Positions 17,467-26,274 of a stretch of DNA of 64,000 bases are shown here, one piece after another (within the stretch, counting starts at the first letter, position 1; every line of letters starts with the position of its first letter). A program made the position numbers and the translations under genes. Origin of the DNA: Phycisphaeraceae bacterium (GTDB lineage Bacteria; Planctomycetota; Phycisphaerae; Phycisphaerales; SM1A02); the NCBI GenBank assembly GCA_019636755.1, contig JAHBWZ010000005.1, forward strand, positions 1-64,000, read 5' to 3'. Below the pieces are notes generated by a model. It was not told where the DNA came from, ran no database searches, and saw only the letters and a list, made by a program, of their open reading frames with translations.

Positions 17467-18135
17467 TCACGTCCGCGCCATCACGAACTCCTCGCGGGAT
17501 GCATCCAGATGATGCATGCGGAAGCCGCGTGCTTCGAAGCGCCCGATCCATGCGTCGACCGGCATGAGCGTCAGGTGCAGGTCCGTGCGCGCCGCCCACC
17601 GCCACCACCGGTTCCGGTCACGCCGGGGATTGACTTTGAGCGCGAGGTACTGCGCGGAGACGCGGCTCAACTCGTCGACCGCGCGGTCGGCGTCCTCCGG
17701 GCGCATGTGCTCGAGGCAGTCGGTCGACAGGACGAGGTCGAAGGCCCGGTCCGAGAAGGGCAGGTCCGTTGCCGAGCCGAGGCGGACGTCACGACCGAGT
17801 CGTCGCGCGCGCAGCACCGCGGTCTCCGAGACATCGACGCCGCAGGCGCGGACGCCGCGCGCCGAGAAGTACTCGACCGACCAGCCCAGCGCTGCACCGA
17901 CGTCCAGCATGCTCGCGACCTTCAGGTGGGTCGAGACATACCGGCAGAGCGCCTTGGCGTGCGAGTAGTCCGCTCGCCTGTGGTACCCCAGCCGGTACAG
18001 GCGCTCATAGACGGTGCTGTAGAACGACCAGTCGGACGCGGCGCCCCTTCCAGGCGCGGCAGGGGGCGTGGTGGCCGGGACTTCGATCAGCGACGCAGGC
18101 CTGAGCGAGGCGCCGGTCTGTGTGGGCGTGGACAT
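17467..18135 (-). CDS. Class I SAM-dependent methyltransferase
   Basis: The 222-residue cytosolic protein has a Rossmann methyltransferase core. Motif I is L-D-V-G-A-A-L-G-W-S near residue 77, the acidic end of beta-2 is G-V-D-V-S-E, motif II/III is D-L-P-F-S-D-R-A-F-D-L-V-L-S-T-D, and L-E-H-M-R-P-E-D follows. The layout matches Methyltransf_11-like enzymes acting on small molecules or lipids; the substrate cannot be told. A Pro/Thr-rich N-terminal extension of about 35 residues precedes the helix Y-S-T-V-Y-E-R-L-Y. It is convergent with the tRNA-Leu unit. Confidence 0.8.
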   Translation of the reverse strand: MSTPTQTGASLRPASLIEVPATTPPAAPGRGAASDWSFYSTVYERLYRLGYHRRADYSHAKALCRYVSTHLKVASMLDVGAALGWSVEYFSARGVRACGVDVSETAVLRARRLGRDVRLGSATDLPFSDRAFDLVLSTDCLEHMRPEDADRAVDELSRVSAQYLALKVNPRRDRNRWWRWAARTDLHLTLMPVDAWIGRFEARGFRMHHLDASREEFVMART

Positions 18136-18237
18136 GGGGCGGTTCCTGCGAGGGGGGCGCGACGGCCCGGGACGCGACGATCGACCTCCGCACGCGGTGG
18201 CGCGGCGGAGCTGGCGGGATCCGTCGATCGGGCGCTG

Positions 18238-18669
18238 CTACAGGCGCAGCACGTGCGGCAGGATGTCGGGCGGGCCCGGGTGGGGCGCATGGTCCCGCAC
18301 CGGCCGTGGGGCAGGCGGACACGCGGGCCCGGGGAGGGCGGCGGCTGCCGCGGTGGCGAACGGTGGCGGCGGCGCGGTGACGCGGGCGCCGCGCTTCTCG
18401 GCGAAGCCGGCGGTCACCGGCCGGTGGACCGCACCATCGGGGTCACCGATCTCGGACCGGTCGCACGGTGAGAGGCCCGGCGCCCAGGCATCATCGTCGG
18501 TGTCCGCGTGATCGCCGCAGATCAGCGTCACTTCCACCTGGCCCGCGCACGGCGGCGCTTCGCGGCTGTGGCAGGTCACGATGCCGCCGGCCTGGATCAG
18601 GAGCGACAGCGCCTGCGCGAGCAGCGCGAGCGCGATGGCCGCGATCCTGGAAGGTCGGCGGGGCCGCAT
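18238..18669 (-). CDS. Small exported Cys-containing protein, unknown
   Basis: This 143-residue protein has an N-terminal signal or anchor (about residues 8-30, hydrophobic I-A-L-A-L-L-A-Q-A-L-S-L-L). Spaced Cys and acidic/His residues follow (T-C-H-S-R-E, P-P-C-A-G-Q, I-C-G-D-H-A-D-T-D-D-D) and the C-terminus is Pro/Ala-rich. The general plan of a short signal, C/H patch and proline-rich tail recurs in the gene at 59631. No family was recognised. A metal-binding role is a guess from Cys/His content. It is divergent from the MFS gene. Confidence 0.45.
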   Translation of the reverse strand: MRPRRPSRIAAIALALLAQALSLLIQAGGIVTCHSREAPPCAGQVEVTLICGDHADTDDDAWAPGLSPCDRSEIGDPDGAVHRPVTAGFAEKRGARVTAPPPPFATAAAAALPGPACPPAPRPVRDHAPHPGPPDILPHVLRL

Positions 18670-18691
18670 GCGGGCGGATGATACCGCCCGC
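18670..18691. promoter_or_regulatory. 8-bp inverted repeat in divergent promoter region
   Basis: GCGGGCGG (18670-18677), spacer ATGATA, CCGCCCGC (18684-18691) directly abuts the start codon of the minus-strand gene (18667-18669). In its mRNA the hairpin would sit on the ribosome-binding site. As DNA it lies about 52 bp before the MFS start codon and could be an operator. Confidence 0.4.
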
Positions 18692-18743
18692 TCGATGGTG
18701 ATCCTTCCCCGGGCCGCGGCACGGGCGTCATAATCCCGCCCGC

Positions 18744-19991
18744 GTGTCGCCGCGAACGTTCCTGATCCGCCGGGGGTACCTCTCGCTCCTCGCCGTCCAG
18801 TTCCTGGGGGCGGCGAACGACAACGTGCTCAAGCAGGTGCTGACGTTCATGGTCGCCACCGGCCTCTGGGCGGGCGCGCTGGGCGACGGCGGGCAGGCGA
18901 TCGTCGGGGCGTGCCTCGCCGTGCCGTTCATTCTCTTCTCTGCATTCGCGGGGCAGTTCGCCGACCGCCATGCGAAGAGTCGCGTGATTCTCATCGTGAA
19001 GCTCGTGGAGATCCCGATCGTGCTCGTGGCAGGCATCGGGCTGCTCCTGGGCGACCTGCGCCTCGCGATCTTCGGCTTCCTGCTGCTGGCGACCCAGAGT
19101 GCCTTCTTCGGCCCGGCAAAGTACGGCGTCGTTCCGGAACTGGTGGCCGAGGGCGAACTGCCGCGTGCCAACGGCGTCCTCAACATGATGACGAACATCG
19201 CCGTCATCGCCGGCAGCGTGGTCGCCGGTCCGATCAGCGACGCGTACTTCCCCGGCGACGGAACGCCGCCGATCCGGTGGATTCCGCTCGTGGTGATGCT
19301 GGCGGTCGCGGTGTGCGGTGTCCTGGGCGCCATGGCCATGCCGAGGCTCGCGGCGCAGACGCCCGGCCTTCTGTTCGACCGGCGGTTCATGGCCAGCTAT
19401 GCCTCCGGGCTGCGCGACATGTCGCGCGGTCCTCTGCTGGCGGTGGCGGTCGCATGGGCGATGTTCTCGCTTCTCGGCTCCATTGCGCTGCTCGCGCTGC
19501 CGGAGTACCAGCAGATCCTGCAGGTTCCCTTCCGGATGATCAGCCTGCTGCTCGGCATCATGGGCGTGGCGGTTGGCCTGGGCAGCGTGCTCTGCGGACT
19601 GTTCTCCGGCCACCGGATCCGCCCGCTGTTCGTGATCCCGGGGGGCATCGGCATGGCCGTCACCTTCGTCCTGCTGGCGATCGTCCCGCCGACGTTCATC
19701 AGCGTCGGCGTGCTGATCTTCCTGACGGGGATCAGCGCGGGCTTCTACATCGTGCCGCTCCAGTCCCTCCTCCAGGCGCTCTCCCCGGGTGATGAGCGGG
19801 GGCGATTCCTCGGCATGGCGAACGGCCTCTCCTTCGCGTTCATCCTGGCGGCCTCGGCGATCTTCTACGTCTGCCGGCAGTTCCTCGGCATGTCGGCGAC
19901 CGACGTCTTCCTGGTCTGCGCCGCACTCATCATCGTGACCACCGGGTATGCCGCGTGGCGGATCGTGCCGAGGGTCGGACGGCCCGGCTGA
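18744..19991 (+). CDS. MFS transporter, LplT-like
   Basis: The 415-residue inner-membrane protein has twelve hydrophobic segments in two halves and starts at GTG 18744. The opening F-L-G-A-A-N-D-N-V-L-K-Q and the F-F-G-P-A-K-Y-G-V-V-P-E-L segment near residue 118 are characteristic of LplT-type carriers, which flip lysophospholipids inward for re-acylation. In many bacteria this domain is fused or linked to an acyltransferase/acyl-ACP synthetase (Aas), but no such gene lies here. Substrate assignment is therefore tentative. It stands alone, 130 bp before the cysteine desulfurase. Confidence 0.8.
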   Translation: MSPRTFLIRRGYLSLLAVQFLGAANDNVLKQVLTFMVATGLWAGALGDGGQAIVGACLAVPFILFSAFAGQFADRHAKSRVILIVKLVEIPIVLVAGIGLLLGDLRLAIFGFLLLATQSAFFGPAKYGVVPELVAEGELPRANGVLNMMTNIAVIAGSVVAGPISDAYFPGDGTPPIRWIPLVVMLAVAVCGVLGAMAMPRLAAQTPGLLFDRRFMASYASGLRDMSRGPLLAVAVAWAMFSLLGSIALLALPEYQQILQVPFRMISLLLGIMGVAVGLGSVLCGLFSGHRIRPLFVIPGGIGMAVTFVLLAIVPPTFISVGVLIFLTGISAGFYIVPLQSLLQALSPGDERGRFLGMANGLSFAFILAASAIFYVCRQFLGMSATDVFLVCAALIIVTTGYAAWRIVPRVGRPG

Positions 19992-20121
19992 CGCGCCCGG
20001 CGCCGGTCCGGACCAGTGCGGGGTCGACGATCGCCGCGGCGGTCGCCACAATGACGGGTCCATCGGCGACGGTCCGCGACCTGCCACCGGCCGACCGGGC
20101 CGGATCACCACGGCGACATCC

Positions 20122-21276
20122 ATGATCTACCTCGACAACAACGCGACCACGAAGCCGCACCCGGAGGTCATCGCCGCGGTCACGCAGGCCCTCACCGAGT
20201 GCTGGCACAATCCAAGCAGCGTGCATCGACCGGGCCAGGTCGCGCGACAGCACGTCGAGCGTGCCCGCGAGGAGGTGGCGACGTTCCTGAACTGCCGGCC
20301 GCGCGAGATCATCTTCATGTCCGGCGGGACCGAGGCCGACAACCACGCCATCCACGGCTCGCTCGCCGCGCAGCCGGATCGACGCGTGCTGGTCACGGAC
20401 CGACTGGAACACAGCGCCATCCGCGAGACCGCGATGCGGCTGGAGCAGGCGGGGACCGAGGTGATCTGGCTCGAGTCGGACCGCGACGGCGTCATCCGCG
20501 TCGACCACGTGCAGACCGTGGTCTCATCGCGCGCGGAGGAGATCGCGCTGGTGTCGGTGATGTGGGCGAACAACGAGACCGGCGCGATCCAGCCGATGCC
20601 GGAGATCGCCGCGATCTGCCGCGAGCACGGCGTCCGCCTGCACTCCGACGGCGTGCAGGCCGTGGGCAAGATCCCCGTGGACCTTGCCCGGGTTCCCGTC
20701 GACCTGCTCTCCTTCGCCGCGCACAAGTTCTACGGCCCCAAGGGCATCGGCGGGCTCTTCGTGCGCCGCGGCTGCGCGCTGGGCAGGTACCTGACCGGGG
20801 GACCGCACGAGCGCGAACTCCGCGCCGGAACGGAGAATGTGCCCGGAATCGTCGGGCTCGGCACGGCGTGCCGGCTGGCGCGAGAGTGGCTGGACAGCGA
20901 TGGTCCGGCGCGGATCGGGGCGCTGCGCGACCGGTTCGAGCGCGGGATCCTGGCACGCGTTCCCGGTGCGGTCATCAACTCGGCGGGCGCGCGGCGCATG
21001 GAGAACACCTCCAACATCGCGTTCCCGAGGCTCGCCTCGGAGGCGCTGCTGCTGCTGCTCTCCGAGCGCGGTCTCTGCGCCGCCGCGGGCGCGGCGTGTT
21101 CGACCGGGTCGCTGGAGCCGAGTCCCGTGCTGCTGGCGATGGGCGTCGATCACGCGCTCGCCGGCGGGTCGATCCGCTTCTCGCTCTCCCGCGACACGAC
21201 AGCGCCGGAGATCGACGCGGCGATCGAGATCGTGGCCGGCGTGGTGGAACGGCTGCGCTCGACCATCACCGTGTGA
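20122..21276 (+). CDS. Cysteine desulfurase (NifS/IscS family)
   Basis: A 384-residue PLP enzyme. It begins M-I-Y-L-D-N-N-A-T-T-K, the family signature. H-S-A-I-R-E and N-N-E-T-G-A-I-Q bind substrate and cofactor. The PLP lysine is in A-A-H-K-F-Y-G-P-K-G-I-G-G near residue 204, and the catalytic loop is A-A-C-S-T-G-S-L-E-P-S near 330. It mobilises sulfur from L-cysteine for Fe-S clusters and thio-cofactors. The C-S-T-G-S loop placement fits the NifS/IscS group. No iscU, sufE or tRNA-thiolase gene is adjacent, so the sulfur acceptor is unknown. Confidence 0.9.
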   Translation: MIYLDNNATTKPHPEVIAAVTQALTECWHNPSSVHRPGQVARQHVERAREEVATFLNCRPREIIFMSGGTEADNHAIHGSLAAQPDRRVLVTDRLEHSAIRETAMRLEQAGTEVIWLESDRDGVIRVDHVQTVVSSRAEEIALVSVMWANNETGAIQPMPEIAAICREHGVRLHSDGVQAVGKIPVDLARVPVDLLSFAAHKFYGPKGIGGLFVRRGCALGRYLTGGPHERELRAGTENVPGIVGLGTACRLAREWLDSDGPARIGALRDRFERGILARVPGAVINSAGARRMENTSNIAFPRLASEALLLLLSERGLCAAAGAACSTGSLEPSPVLLAMGVDHALAGGSIRFSLSRDTTAPEIDAAIEIVAGVVERLRSTITV

Positions 21277-21321
21277 CGGCGGCGCGCCGCCGCCCGGACC
21301 GCGTGCACTCCCGCGACGGCC

Positions 21322-22128
21322 GTGAACATGACTCGACCAGCCTCCTCGTCCCGACGGTCGATCGTGCCCCACGGGACGGACCTTCCGCCGCCGCGGCCGG
21401 GCGACCGGTACGTGCCGGTTCCGATCGTGGGCGTCGTGATCTCGGACGACGACCTGCGCGATCGCGTGCACCGCGTGTTCCACGTGCCGATGCTGGTCCT
21501 CGCGCTGCTGATCCTGCCGCTGCTGGCCCTGGAACTCTGGGCGCGGCCGGAGGGCTGGTGGGGCCGCGCGCTGGACATCGGGTTCGCGCTCATCTGGATC
21601 GCGTTCCTGGTGGAGTTCATCGTGAAGATCGCGATCGCGGAGAGCCGGGTGGAGTATGTCCGGCGGAACTGGCTGGACGTGATCATCATCCTGGTGCCCG
21701 TCCTCCGGCCTCTGCGCGCGAAGGCGGCGGTGGTCCGCAGCGCGAAGGTCTTCACGGTGCGCGGCGTCGGCACGAAGGGTGTGCGCTACGCCGCCGGGTT
21801 CCTCCTGGGCCTGGAGGCGACCACGCGCCTCCGGCGCCGCCTCGGGATGGCGGATGAGCACGATCGCCCGCCGGAGAAGATGACGCGGGACGCGCTCATG
21901 GACGAGGTCCGCCGCCTGCGCCGTGTCCGCCGGTCGTGGGAGTCGTGGTACGAGGACCGACGGACATGGGCGGAAGCCCGCGGTCTGCCGGTCGCGCCGC
22001 CGCCGGAACCACCGGCCGACCACGAAGGCGCCGCCGGGGAGGCCGACCCGCGGCACGACGACGGCGGCTCACTACACTCCACGCCCCGTGCGCCTGACGC
22101 TCGCCCAGCTCGACCCGACGATCGGTGA
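21322..22128 (+). CDS. Ion-channel-like membrane protein without a pore domain
   Basis: The 268-residue protein has three or four hydrophobic segments around residues 55-140. They contain a voltage-sensor-like pattern: F-L-V-E-F-I-V-K near 93, N-W-L-D-V-I-I-I-L-V-P (an S3-like Asp), then an Arg/Lys-spaced stretch R-P-L-R-A-K-A-A-V-V-R-S-A-K. This resembles S2-S4 of the VIC/K+ channel superfamily, but no S5-P-S6 pore or T-V-G-Y-G filter follows. The tail is a coiled-coil-prone Arg/Glu region and an acidic Pro-rich end. It overlaps the NAD synthetase start by 41 bp. Starts at GTG 21322 or ATG 21328 are equivalent. Function is unknown. Confidence 0.65.
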   Translation: MNMTRPASSSRRSIVPHGTDLPPPRPGDRYVPVPIVGVVISDDDLRDRVHRVFHVPMLVLALLILPLLALELWARPEGWWGRALDIGFALIWIAFLVEFIVKIAIAESRVEYVRRNWLDVIIILVPVLRPLRAKAAVVRSAKVFTVRGVGTKGVRYAAGFLLGLEATTRLRRRLGMADEHDRPPEKMTRDALMDEVRRLRRVRRSWESWYEDRRTWAEARGLPVAPPPEPPADHEGAAGEADPRHDDGGSLHSTPRAPDARPARPDDR

Positions 22129-23824
22129 CATCCCCGGAAACCTGGAGCGCGCCCGGCGCGCCATCCGGGCCGCGCGCCGCGGTCAGCCCGGGGGCGGCGG
22201 GGCATCGTCACTCATCGTCCTGCCGGAACTGGTCATCTGCGGGTATCCACCGCGGGACCTGCTGCTCCGCGACGGCTTCGTCGCGGCGTGCGAGCGGGCG
22301 ATCCAGGACCTGGCGCGCGAGGCCATCGCCATCACCGCGATCGTCGGAACGCCCTGGCGCGCCGAGGGACCGCGCGGCGTGCGGAATGCCGCCGCCGTCC
22401 TGCGCGATGGTGCGATCGTCGCCCGGCACGACAAGATCCTGCTGCCCGGGTATGACGTCTTCGACGAGGATCGCTACTTCGATCCCGGCAGCGCGGCCAC
22501 CGTGGTCGACGTGGACGGTACGCGCGTGGCCATCGCCATCTGCGAGGATCTCTGGCGCGGCGCGGACGCCGGGTATGCGTCGCGCTACCCGTGGGATCCC
22601 GTCGATGCCTGGGCGGAGGCGCGCCGGACCTCCGGGTGCGACCTCCTGGTCGCGCTGAGCGCCTCGCCGTTCGTGCGCGGCAAGGACGAGCGGCACATGG
22701 CGCTGCTGCGCTCGATCTCGGCGCGCCTGGGGATCCCGGTGGCGCAGGTCAACCAGGTCGGCGCGAACGACGACCTGGTCTTCGACGGACGCTCTGCGAT
22801 CGTGCGTCCCGCCGGCGGAATCGCGCGCCTGCCCGCGTTCGTCGAGGCCGCGGTGACCGTGTCTCCCATGGACGGCGGGACCGTCCCGGCGGGGGATCCC
22901 GGCGGCGCGGACGCATGGTCGTCGATGTCGCATCCCGCCGACGACGCGGATGCGGAGACGTTCGCCGCTCTCACCTGCGCCATCCGCGGATACGTCCGGA
23001 AGACCGGTCACGAACGCGTGCTCATCGGGCTCTCGGGCGGGATCGACTCGGCCGTGACCGCGGCGCTCGCGACGGCCGCGCTCGGCGCCGGGGCCGTGCA
23101 GGGTGTCCTCATGCCCTCGCGACACTCCTCGCCGGGTTCGATCGACGACGCGCTCGACCTGGTGCGCCGGCTCGGGCTTCCGCCACCGCTCCGCATCCCG
23201 ATCGAGCCGGGGCACGCGGCGCTGGGCGGCATGATCGCGGCGGCGATGCCCGGCGCCGGCGCCGGCATCACGGATGAGAACATCCAGTCGCGGCTGCGCG
23301 GCCTGGTGCTCATGGGCCTCTCCAACGGGACCGGGGCGCTCGTGCTCTCCACGGGGAACAAGTCCGAACTCGCCGTCGGTTACGCGACGCTCTACGGCGA
23401 CATGTGCGGCGCGATCGCGCCGCTGGGCGACCTGGTCAAGACGCGCGTCTACGCGCTGGCGCGCTGGATGAACGCGTCCTTCGATCGCGCGGGGTTCTCC
23501 GCGCCGCCCATTCCCGAGGCGTCGATCACGAAGCCGCCCTCCGCGGAACTCCGGCCCGATCAGTGCGACCAGGACACGCTGCCGGCCTACGACGTGCTGG
23601 ATGACATCGTGGAGCGGCTCATCGACGCCGACGCGGCGCCGCGGGAGATCGAGGACGCGCTCGTCGCGAGCGGGCGCCTGCCCGCCGCGGAGGTCCGGCG
23701 GATCATCCGGGCCATCGATCGTGCGGAGTACAAGCGGTTCCAGGCGGCGGTGATTCCGAAACTCACGCCGCGCGCCTTCGGGCGCGGGCGGCCGTGGCCG
23801 ATCGTCGCCGGGGCCGGCGCCTGA
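22088..23824 (+). CDS. nadE: Glutamine-dependent NAD+ synthetase
   Basis: A 578-residue two-domain enzyme converting deamido-NAD to NAD using glutamine and ATP. The N-terminal nitrilase-fold glutaminase (about 1-270) shows the catalytic triad segments L-P-E-L-V-I-C-G-Y, H-D-K-I-L-L-P-G-Y and A-I-C-E-D-L-W. The C-terminal synthetase has the PP-loop S-G-G-I-D-S-A near 315, S-T-G-N-K-S-E-L-A-V-G-Y-A-T and K-P-P-S-A-E-L-R-P-D-Q. GTG 22088 gives M-R-L-T-L-A-Q-L-D-P-T-I-G-D, the typical family N-terminus. The start lies inside the end of the preceding gene. Confidence 0.93.
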   Translation: MRLTLAQLDPTIGDIPGNLERARRAIRAARRGQPGGGGASSLIVLPELVICGYPPRDLLLRDGFVAACERAIQDLAREAIAITAIVGTPWRAEGPRGVRNAAAVLRDGAIVARHDKILLPGYDVFDEDRYFDPGSAATVVDVDGTRVAIAICEDLWRGADAGYASRYPWDPVDAWAEARRTSGCDLLVALSASPFVRGKDERHMALLRSISARLGIPVAQVNQVGANDDLVFDGRSAIVRPAGGIARLPAFVEAAVTVSPMDGGTVPAGDPGGADAWSSMSHPADDADAETFAALTCAIRGYVRKTGHERVLIGLSGGIDSAVTAALATAALGAGAVQGVLMPSRHSSPGSIDDALDLVRRLGLPPPLRIPIEPGHAALGGMIAAAMPGAGAGITDENIQSRLRGLVLMGLSNGTGALVLSTGNKSELAVGYATLYGDMCGAIAPLGDLVKTRVYALARWMNASFDRAGFSAPPIPEASITKPPSAELRPDQCDQDTLPAYDVLDDIVERLIDADAAPREIEDALVASGRLPAAEVRRIIRAIDRAEYKRFQAAVIPKLTPRAFGRGRPWPIVAGAGA

Positions 23825-23856
23825 GTCGGCGCCTCCGGCCGGATACCATCGCCCGC

Positions 23857-25725
23857 ATGTCCATCCGCATCCTGCCGCCGCTCCTCGTCAACCAGATCGC
23901 CGCCGGCGAGGTCGTCGAACGGCCGGCGAGCGTCGTGAAGGAGCTGGTGGAGAACGCGGTGGACGCAGGCGCGACCGCCATCGACATCGAGATCGAGGAA
24001 GGCGGACGGGAACTCATCCGCGTGACGGACGACGGCAGCGGGATCGCCGCCGACGAACTTGTCCTGGCGCTCACCGCGCACGCGACGAGCAAGATCGCCC
24101 GGTCGGAGGACCTGGAGGGCATCGCGACGATGGGCTTCCGCGGCGAGGCACTGGCGTCGATCGCGTCGGTGAGCCGCGTGACGCTCTCCTCACGTCCGCG
24201 CGGCGCGGAGGCGGGCGCCACGCTGGACACGGAGGGCGACCAGTCCGGAACACCGCGCCCGGCCGGCATGGGACCGGGCACGCGGGTCGTGGTGCGGAAC
24301 CTCTTCTTCAACACGCCGGCGCGCCGGCGCTTCCTGCGGTCGCCGCAGGCGGAGGGAACGCGCGTCGCCGAGACGGTCCGCGCACTCGCACTCGCGCATC
24401 CCGGGATCGGGTTCCGCTTCCTCGTCGACGGTCGCGAGCGCCTGTCGGTGACCGCGAGCGCCTCGCTCCGGGAGCGCGTGCGCGCGGTGCTGGGACAGGA
24501 CACCGATGCCGGGCTTCTCGATGTCGAGGCGGCCGACGGTGACCTGCGGCTGCGCGGCATGATCGGTACGCCGGACCTGGCGCGGGCGACGGCGCGGGCG
24601 CTCCACGTCGTCCTCAACGGACGCCCGATCGTCGATCGCGTGCTCCAGCACGCGCTCCGGGAGGGCTATCGCGGGCTCATCGAGCCCGCGCAGTGGCCGC
24701 TGGCGGTCGTCTGGCTGGAGATGGATCCCCGTCAGGTGGACGTCAACGTGCATCCGGCCAAGTCCGAGGTCCGGTTCCATGATCCGCAGCGCGTGCATGC
24801 GCTCGTGCGCCGCGGCGTGCGCAGCGCGCTCGGGGCCGAGGACCTGGTCCCGCGGCTCGACCTCACGCGCAGCACCGCGCCTGCGGGCGGCGGTCGAATG
24901 GCGACCGGCGCCCCGTACCGACCGGCGCCGCCCATGCCGGCGTCGCGGGCGGGCGGACGGGGGCCCGGGGCCGGACCCGCGCCCACGCCGCGCGAGCGCG
25001 CCACGGGGCCGTCGGGCTTCGACTACCAGGCCGCACGGCACGCCATGCGCGCGGCGGCGCCGAGCGACCTCGCGTTCACGACCGGCGCGTCGGCCGGACC
25101 GGATCCGGGGCGCGACGTGGCAGGAGACGCGTGGGCCGCGCCGACGGCGGCGCCGTCCGCGGCGATCCAGGTCCACCGGATGTTCATCGTGACCGAGGAC
25201 GCGGAGGGACTGCTCGTCATCGATCAGCACGCGCTGCATGAGCGCGTGATGTTCGAACAGTTGCGGGCGCGGATCCTCGCGGGAACGCTGGAGTCGCAGC
25301 CGTTCCTGGTCCCGGAGGCGATCGAGGCCGGCGCGGGCGAGATGGAGGCGCTGGAGTCCCTGCAGCCGCTGCTGCGCCGGATCGGCATCGAGGCGGCGCC
25401 CGTCGGTCCGAGATCGGTGGCGGTGTCCGCCTTCCCCTCGCTGCTCGTGGAGCGCGGCGTGAGCGCCGCGCCGTTCATGCAGTCGCTGCTCGCGCGCGCG
25501 GCGGAGGCGCCCATCGGCGACTCGGAGGAGGCACTCTTCGAGGTGCTGGACATGATGGCGTGCAAGGCCGCGGTCAAGGCGGGCGACCGGCTGACGCCGG
25601 CGGAGATCTCGTCGCTGCTCGCGCAGCGGGAATCGGTGGAGCGCTCCAGCCGCTGCCCCCACGGGCGCCCGACGACGCTCCGGCTGACGATCCGCGACCT
25701 CGAGCGCCAGTTCGGGCGACGGTAG
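23857..25725 (+). CDS. mutL: DNA mismatch repair endonuclease MutL
   Basis: A 622-residue protein. The GHKL ATPase half has E-L-V-E-N-A-V-D-A-G-A near residue 28, D-D-G-S-G-I, A-T-S-K-I and G-F-R-G-E-A-L, and ends near 335. A Pro/Gly/Ala linker (about 345-430) leads to the dimerisation domain. That domain has the metal-dependent nuclease motif D-Q-H-A-L-H-E-R-x-x-F-E at about 456, A-C-K-A-A-V-K-A near 568 and C-P-H-G-R-P-T near 599. Presence of the nuclease motif fits species lacking MutH. It follows nadE by 32 bp and converges on the secretion operon. Confidence 0.95.
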   Translation: MSIRILPPLLVNQIAAGEVVERPASVVKELVENAVDAGATAIDIEIEEGGRELIRVTDDGSGIAADELVLALTAHATSKIARSEDLEGIATMGFRGEALASIASVSRVTLSSRPRGAEAGATLDTEGDQSGTPRPAGMGPGTRVVVRNLFFNTPARRRFLRSPQAEGTRVAETVRALALAHPGIGFRFLVDGRERLSVTASASLRERVRAVLGQDTDAGLLDVEAADGDLRLRGMIGTPDLARATARALHVVLNGRPIVDRVLQHALREGYRGLIEPAQWPLAVVWLEMDPRQVDVNVHPAKSEVRFHDPQRVHALVRRGVRSALGAEDLVPRLDLTRSTAPAGGGRMATGAPYRPAPPMPASRAGGRGPGAGPAPTPRERATGPSGFDYQAARHAMRAAAPSDLAFTTGASAGPDPGRDVAGDAWAAPTAAPSAAIQVHRMFIVTEDAEGLLVIDQHALHERVMFEQLRARILAGTLESQPFLVPEAIEAGAGEMEALESLQPLLRRIGIEAAPVGPRSVAVSAFPSLLVERGVSAAPFMQSLLARAAEAPIGDSEEALFEVLDMMACKAAVKAGDRLTPAEISSLLAQRESVERSSRCPHGRPTTLRLTIRDLERQFGRR

Positions 25726-25761
25726 CCGTGCCGCCGGCAGTGGTGCGCGCGGACCGTTCGA

Positions 25762-26274
25762 TCAGCGGGCCGACAGGCCGCGCGTGCGGACGGCGCCGGT
25801 GAGTTCATCCACGAAGGAGACTTCGCGCCGACCGGCGTCGATGTCCGTGATGATCCACCGGGTCCCGGAGACGCGCTCGCCGACCCGGCACCGCCGACCC
25901 TCGATGATGGCGGTGGCGCCGCCGGCGCCGCCCATGATGCCGGTGATCCGTCCCGGCGTGCCCGCTTCGGTCGGCGGAGGCGGGACGTCGTGCACGACGT
26001 CGTCGCCGTCCGTCCCGGGGCGCGGGGGATCGAAGAAGGGGTTGCGCGTGACGCCGGACCCGGCCAGGGCGCGGGCGCGGGCGACGGCGGCATCGGGCAG
26101 CGGCGCGAGGACCGCCGGCGGCTCCGGGACCGCCGGCATGCCGGTCGCGGGATGGGCCATCGACGAGCGCGGCCCGTCGGCGCCGCTCATCCAGGCGATG
26201 ACCTGCACCACGACGATCGGAAGCAGGATGGTTCCCGCACGGGTCCCGGCGCGGCGCAGGTCAGGACGTGGCAT
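25762..26274 (-). CDS. PilP/GspC-like periplasmic protein
   Basis: This 170-residue protein is the last gene of the secretion/pilus operon. It has one N-terminal membrane segment (T-I-L-L-P-I-V-V-V-Q-V-I-A-W), a long Pro/Ala linker, and a small C-terminal beta domain of about 60 residues (R-I-T-G-I-M-G-G, A-I-I-E-G-R-R-C-R-V-G-E-R-V, W-I-I-T-D-I-D). The C-terminal block resembles the homology region shared by GspC and PilP, which links the inner-membrane platform to the secretin. Sequence similarity is weak and the assignment rests partly on position. Its ATG overlaps the end of the preceding gene by 14 bp. Confidence 0.6.
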   Translation of the reverse strand: MPRPDLRRAGTRAGTILLPIVVVQVIAWMSGADGPRSSMAHPATGMPAVPEPPAVLAPLPDAAVARARALAGSGVTRNPFFDPPRPGTDGDDVVHDVPPPPTEAGTPGRITGIMGGAGGATAIIEGRRCRVGERVSGTRWIITDIDAGRREVSFVDELTGAVRTRGLSAR

